From positions 1 to 7,119 of the forward strand of contig DAIDLB010000032.1 of the NCBI GenBank assembly GCA_027449725.1: 7,119 nucleotides of DNA. The letters run 5' to 3'. Numbering within the stretch: the stretch's first letter is position 1; each line of letters starts with the position of its first letter. A model generated the notes under the pieces. That model did not search any database, had not been told where the DNA came from, and worked only from the letters and a program-made list of their open reading frames with translations. Below are positions 6,909 to 7,119 of the stretch, in pieces. Made by a program: the position numbers and the translations under genes. Source of the DNA: Chlamydiota bacterium. Its GTDB lineage: Bacteria; Chlamydiota; Chlamydiia; Chlamydiales; SM23-39.

Positions 6909-7119
6909 TGAACAAATTCCTCACACTTATATCACACGGTCTACACCAAATTCAACGAACTTTTTTCCCTGACCTCGAACATGAAGCAGGTCCCATTCCA
7001 GAAACCCTCGTAGAACTCTCCTATATCCTGCAGACCATCCACTCTCAAAAAATCCCCCTGCCTGGACCATGTTGGACCGGACGTCCGCCAAAATCCCGCC
7101 GCGGGATTTTGAATGCGTT
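6908..7119 (+). CDS. Transposase, N-terminal 70 codons (partial at window edge)
   Basis: The frame opens with ATG at 6908, 7 nt after an AAGGG ribosome-binding site, and stays open to the edge of the window. The visible part begins MNKFLTLISHGLHQIQ, continues with an acidic and then hydrophobic region (VELSYILQTIH at 35-45) and reaches TGRPPKSRRGILNA at 57-70. A G-R-P-basic stretch followed by R-x-x-I/L-x-A-F is common near the N-terminus of DDE transposases of IS4/IS5-like groups, ahead of the DDE domain. No catalytic residue lies within the window. The context (promoter, terminus-like sequence, broken neighbouring frame) supports the call more than the peptide does. The family and the completeness of the gene cannot be judged here. 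Confidence 0.55.
   Translation, partial: MNKFLTLISHGLHQIQRTFFPDLEHEAGPIPETLVELSYILQTIHSQKIPLPGPCWTGRPPKSRRGILNA
7090..7110. repeat. 21-bp near-perfect palindrome inside the transposase gene
   Basis: AAAATCCCGC at 7090-7099 and GCGGGATTTT at 7101-7110 are exact reverse complements around the single base C7100. The element lies in codons for the basic PKSRRGIL stretch. In RNA the loop would need to open by a pair or more, giving a short GC-centred hairpin. It could be a chance product of the coding sequence, a protein-binding site, or a structure in the early transposase mRNA. Confidence 0.5.

Larger units (their letters stand above)
6796..7119 (+). mobile_element. Left end of an insertion sequence, running off the right edge
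   Basis: The element is inferred from four things together: a terminus-like sequence GAGGCAGTTGCAAAA at 6796-6810, which resembles many insertion-sequence ends; an open minus-strand frame that breaks at this exact point; a strong promoter; and a following transposase-like gene. The region 6811-6846 holds nothing else I can name. The right end lies outside the window, so neither the matching inverted repeat nor the target-site duplication can be seen, and the exact first base is uncertain by a few positions. The insertion-sequence family is not resolved from 70 transposase residues. Confidence 0.6.

Overview
The window looks like a stretch of a Gram-negative bacterial chromosome. It holds one compact minus-strand gene block, interrupted at its upstream (right) end by an insertion sequence and bounded at its downstream (left) end by a long inverted repeat. 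The organism cannot be named from the sequence. The very large AsmA/TamB-like envelope protein implies a double membrane. The style of its C-terminus resembles AsmA-like proteins I associate with the Planctomycetes-Verrucomicrobia-Chlamydiae group, but that is only a weak hint. There are no rRNA or tRNA genes and no CRISPR array.

Layout from left to right. Positions 1-56 hold nothing certain. Positions 57-207 form an imperfect inverted repeat with two 57-nt arms and a 37-nt loop. On the minus strand, 217-4734 encodes a 1505-residue AsmA-like protein with an N-terminal membrane anchor. Next, 4849-5424 encodes an aldo/keto reductase of only 191 residues. It keeps the catalytic tetrad and the C-terminal cofactor loop but lacks roughly 110-120 residues of the middle barrel, so it is an in-frame internal deletion. 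Then 5450-6613 encodes an apparently complete class V PLP enzyme that starts with GTG. At 6621-6795 there is a 57-codon tail of a minus-strand gene with a hydrophobic segment, ending 7 nt before the PLP gene. Its 5' part is cut off exactly where an insertion sequence begins. From about 6796 to the right edge is the left end of that element: a putative terminus, a strong sigma70-type promoter, a leader hairpin and the first 70 codons of a plus-strand transposase.

In transcription order on the minus strand the block reads: truncated membrane-protein gene, PLP enzyme, shortened aldo/keto reductase, AsmA-like protein. The first three are spaced as an operon (7 and 25 nt gaps). The AsmA-like gene follows after 114 nt and may belong to it or have its own promoter. 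Two of the four genes are damaged, so the metabolic part seems to be decaying while the envelope gene remains open over 4.5 kb.

The most informative regulatory structure is in the insertion sequence. A stem pairs the transposase ribosome-binding site with sequence that lies upstream of the predicted start of its own transcript. Only transcripts entering from outside would therefore fold and block translation. This is the logic known from IS10 and IS50, read here directly from the sequence. I found no convincing evidence of a wholly new multi-gene system.
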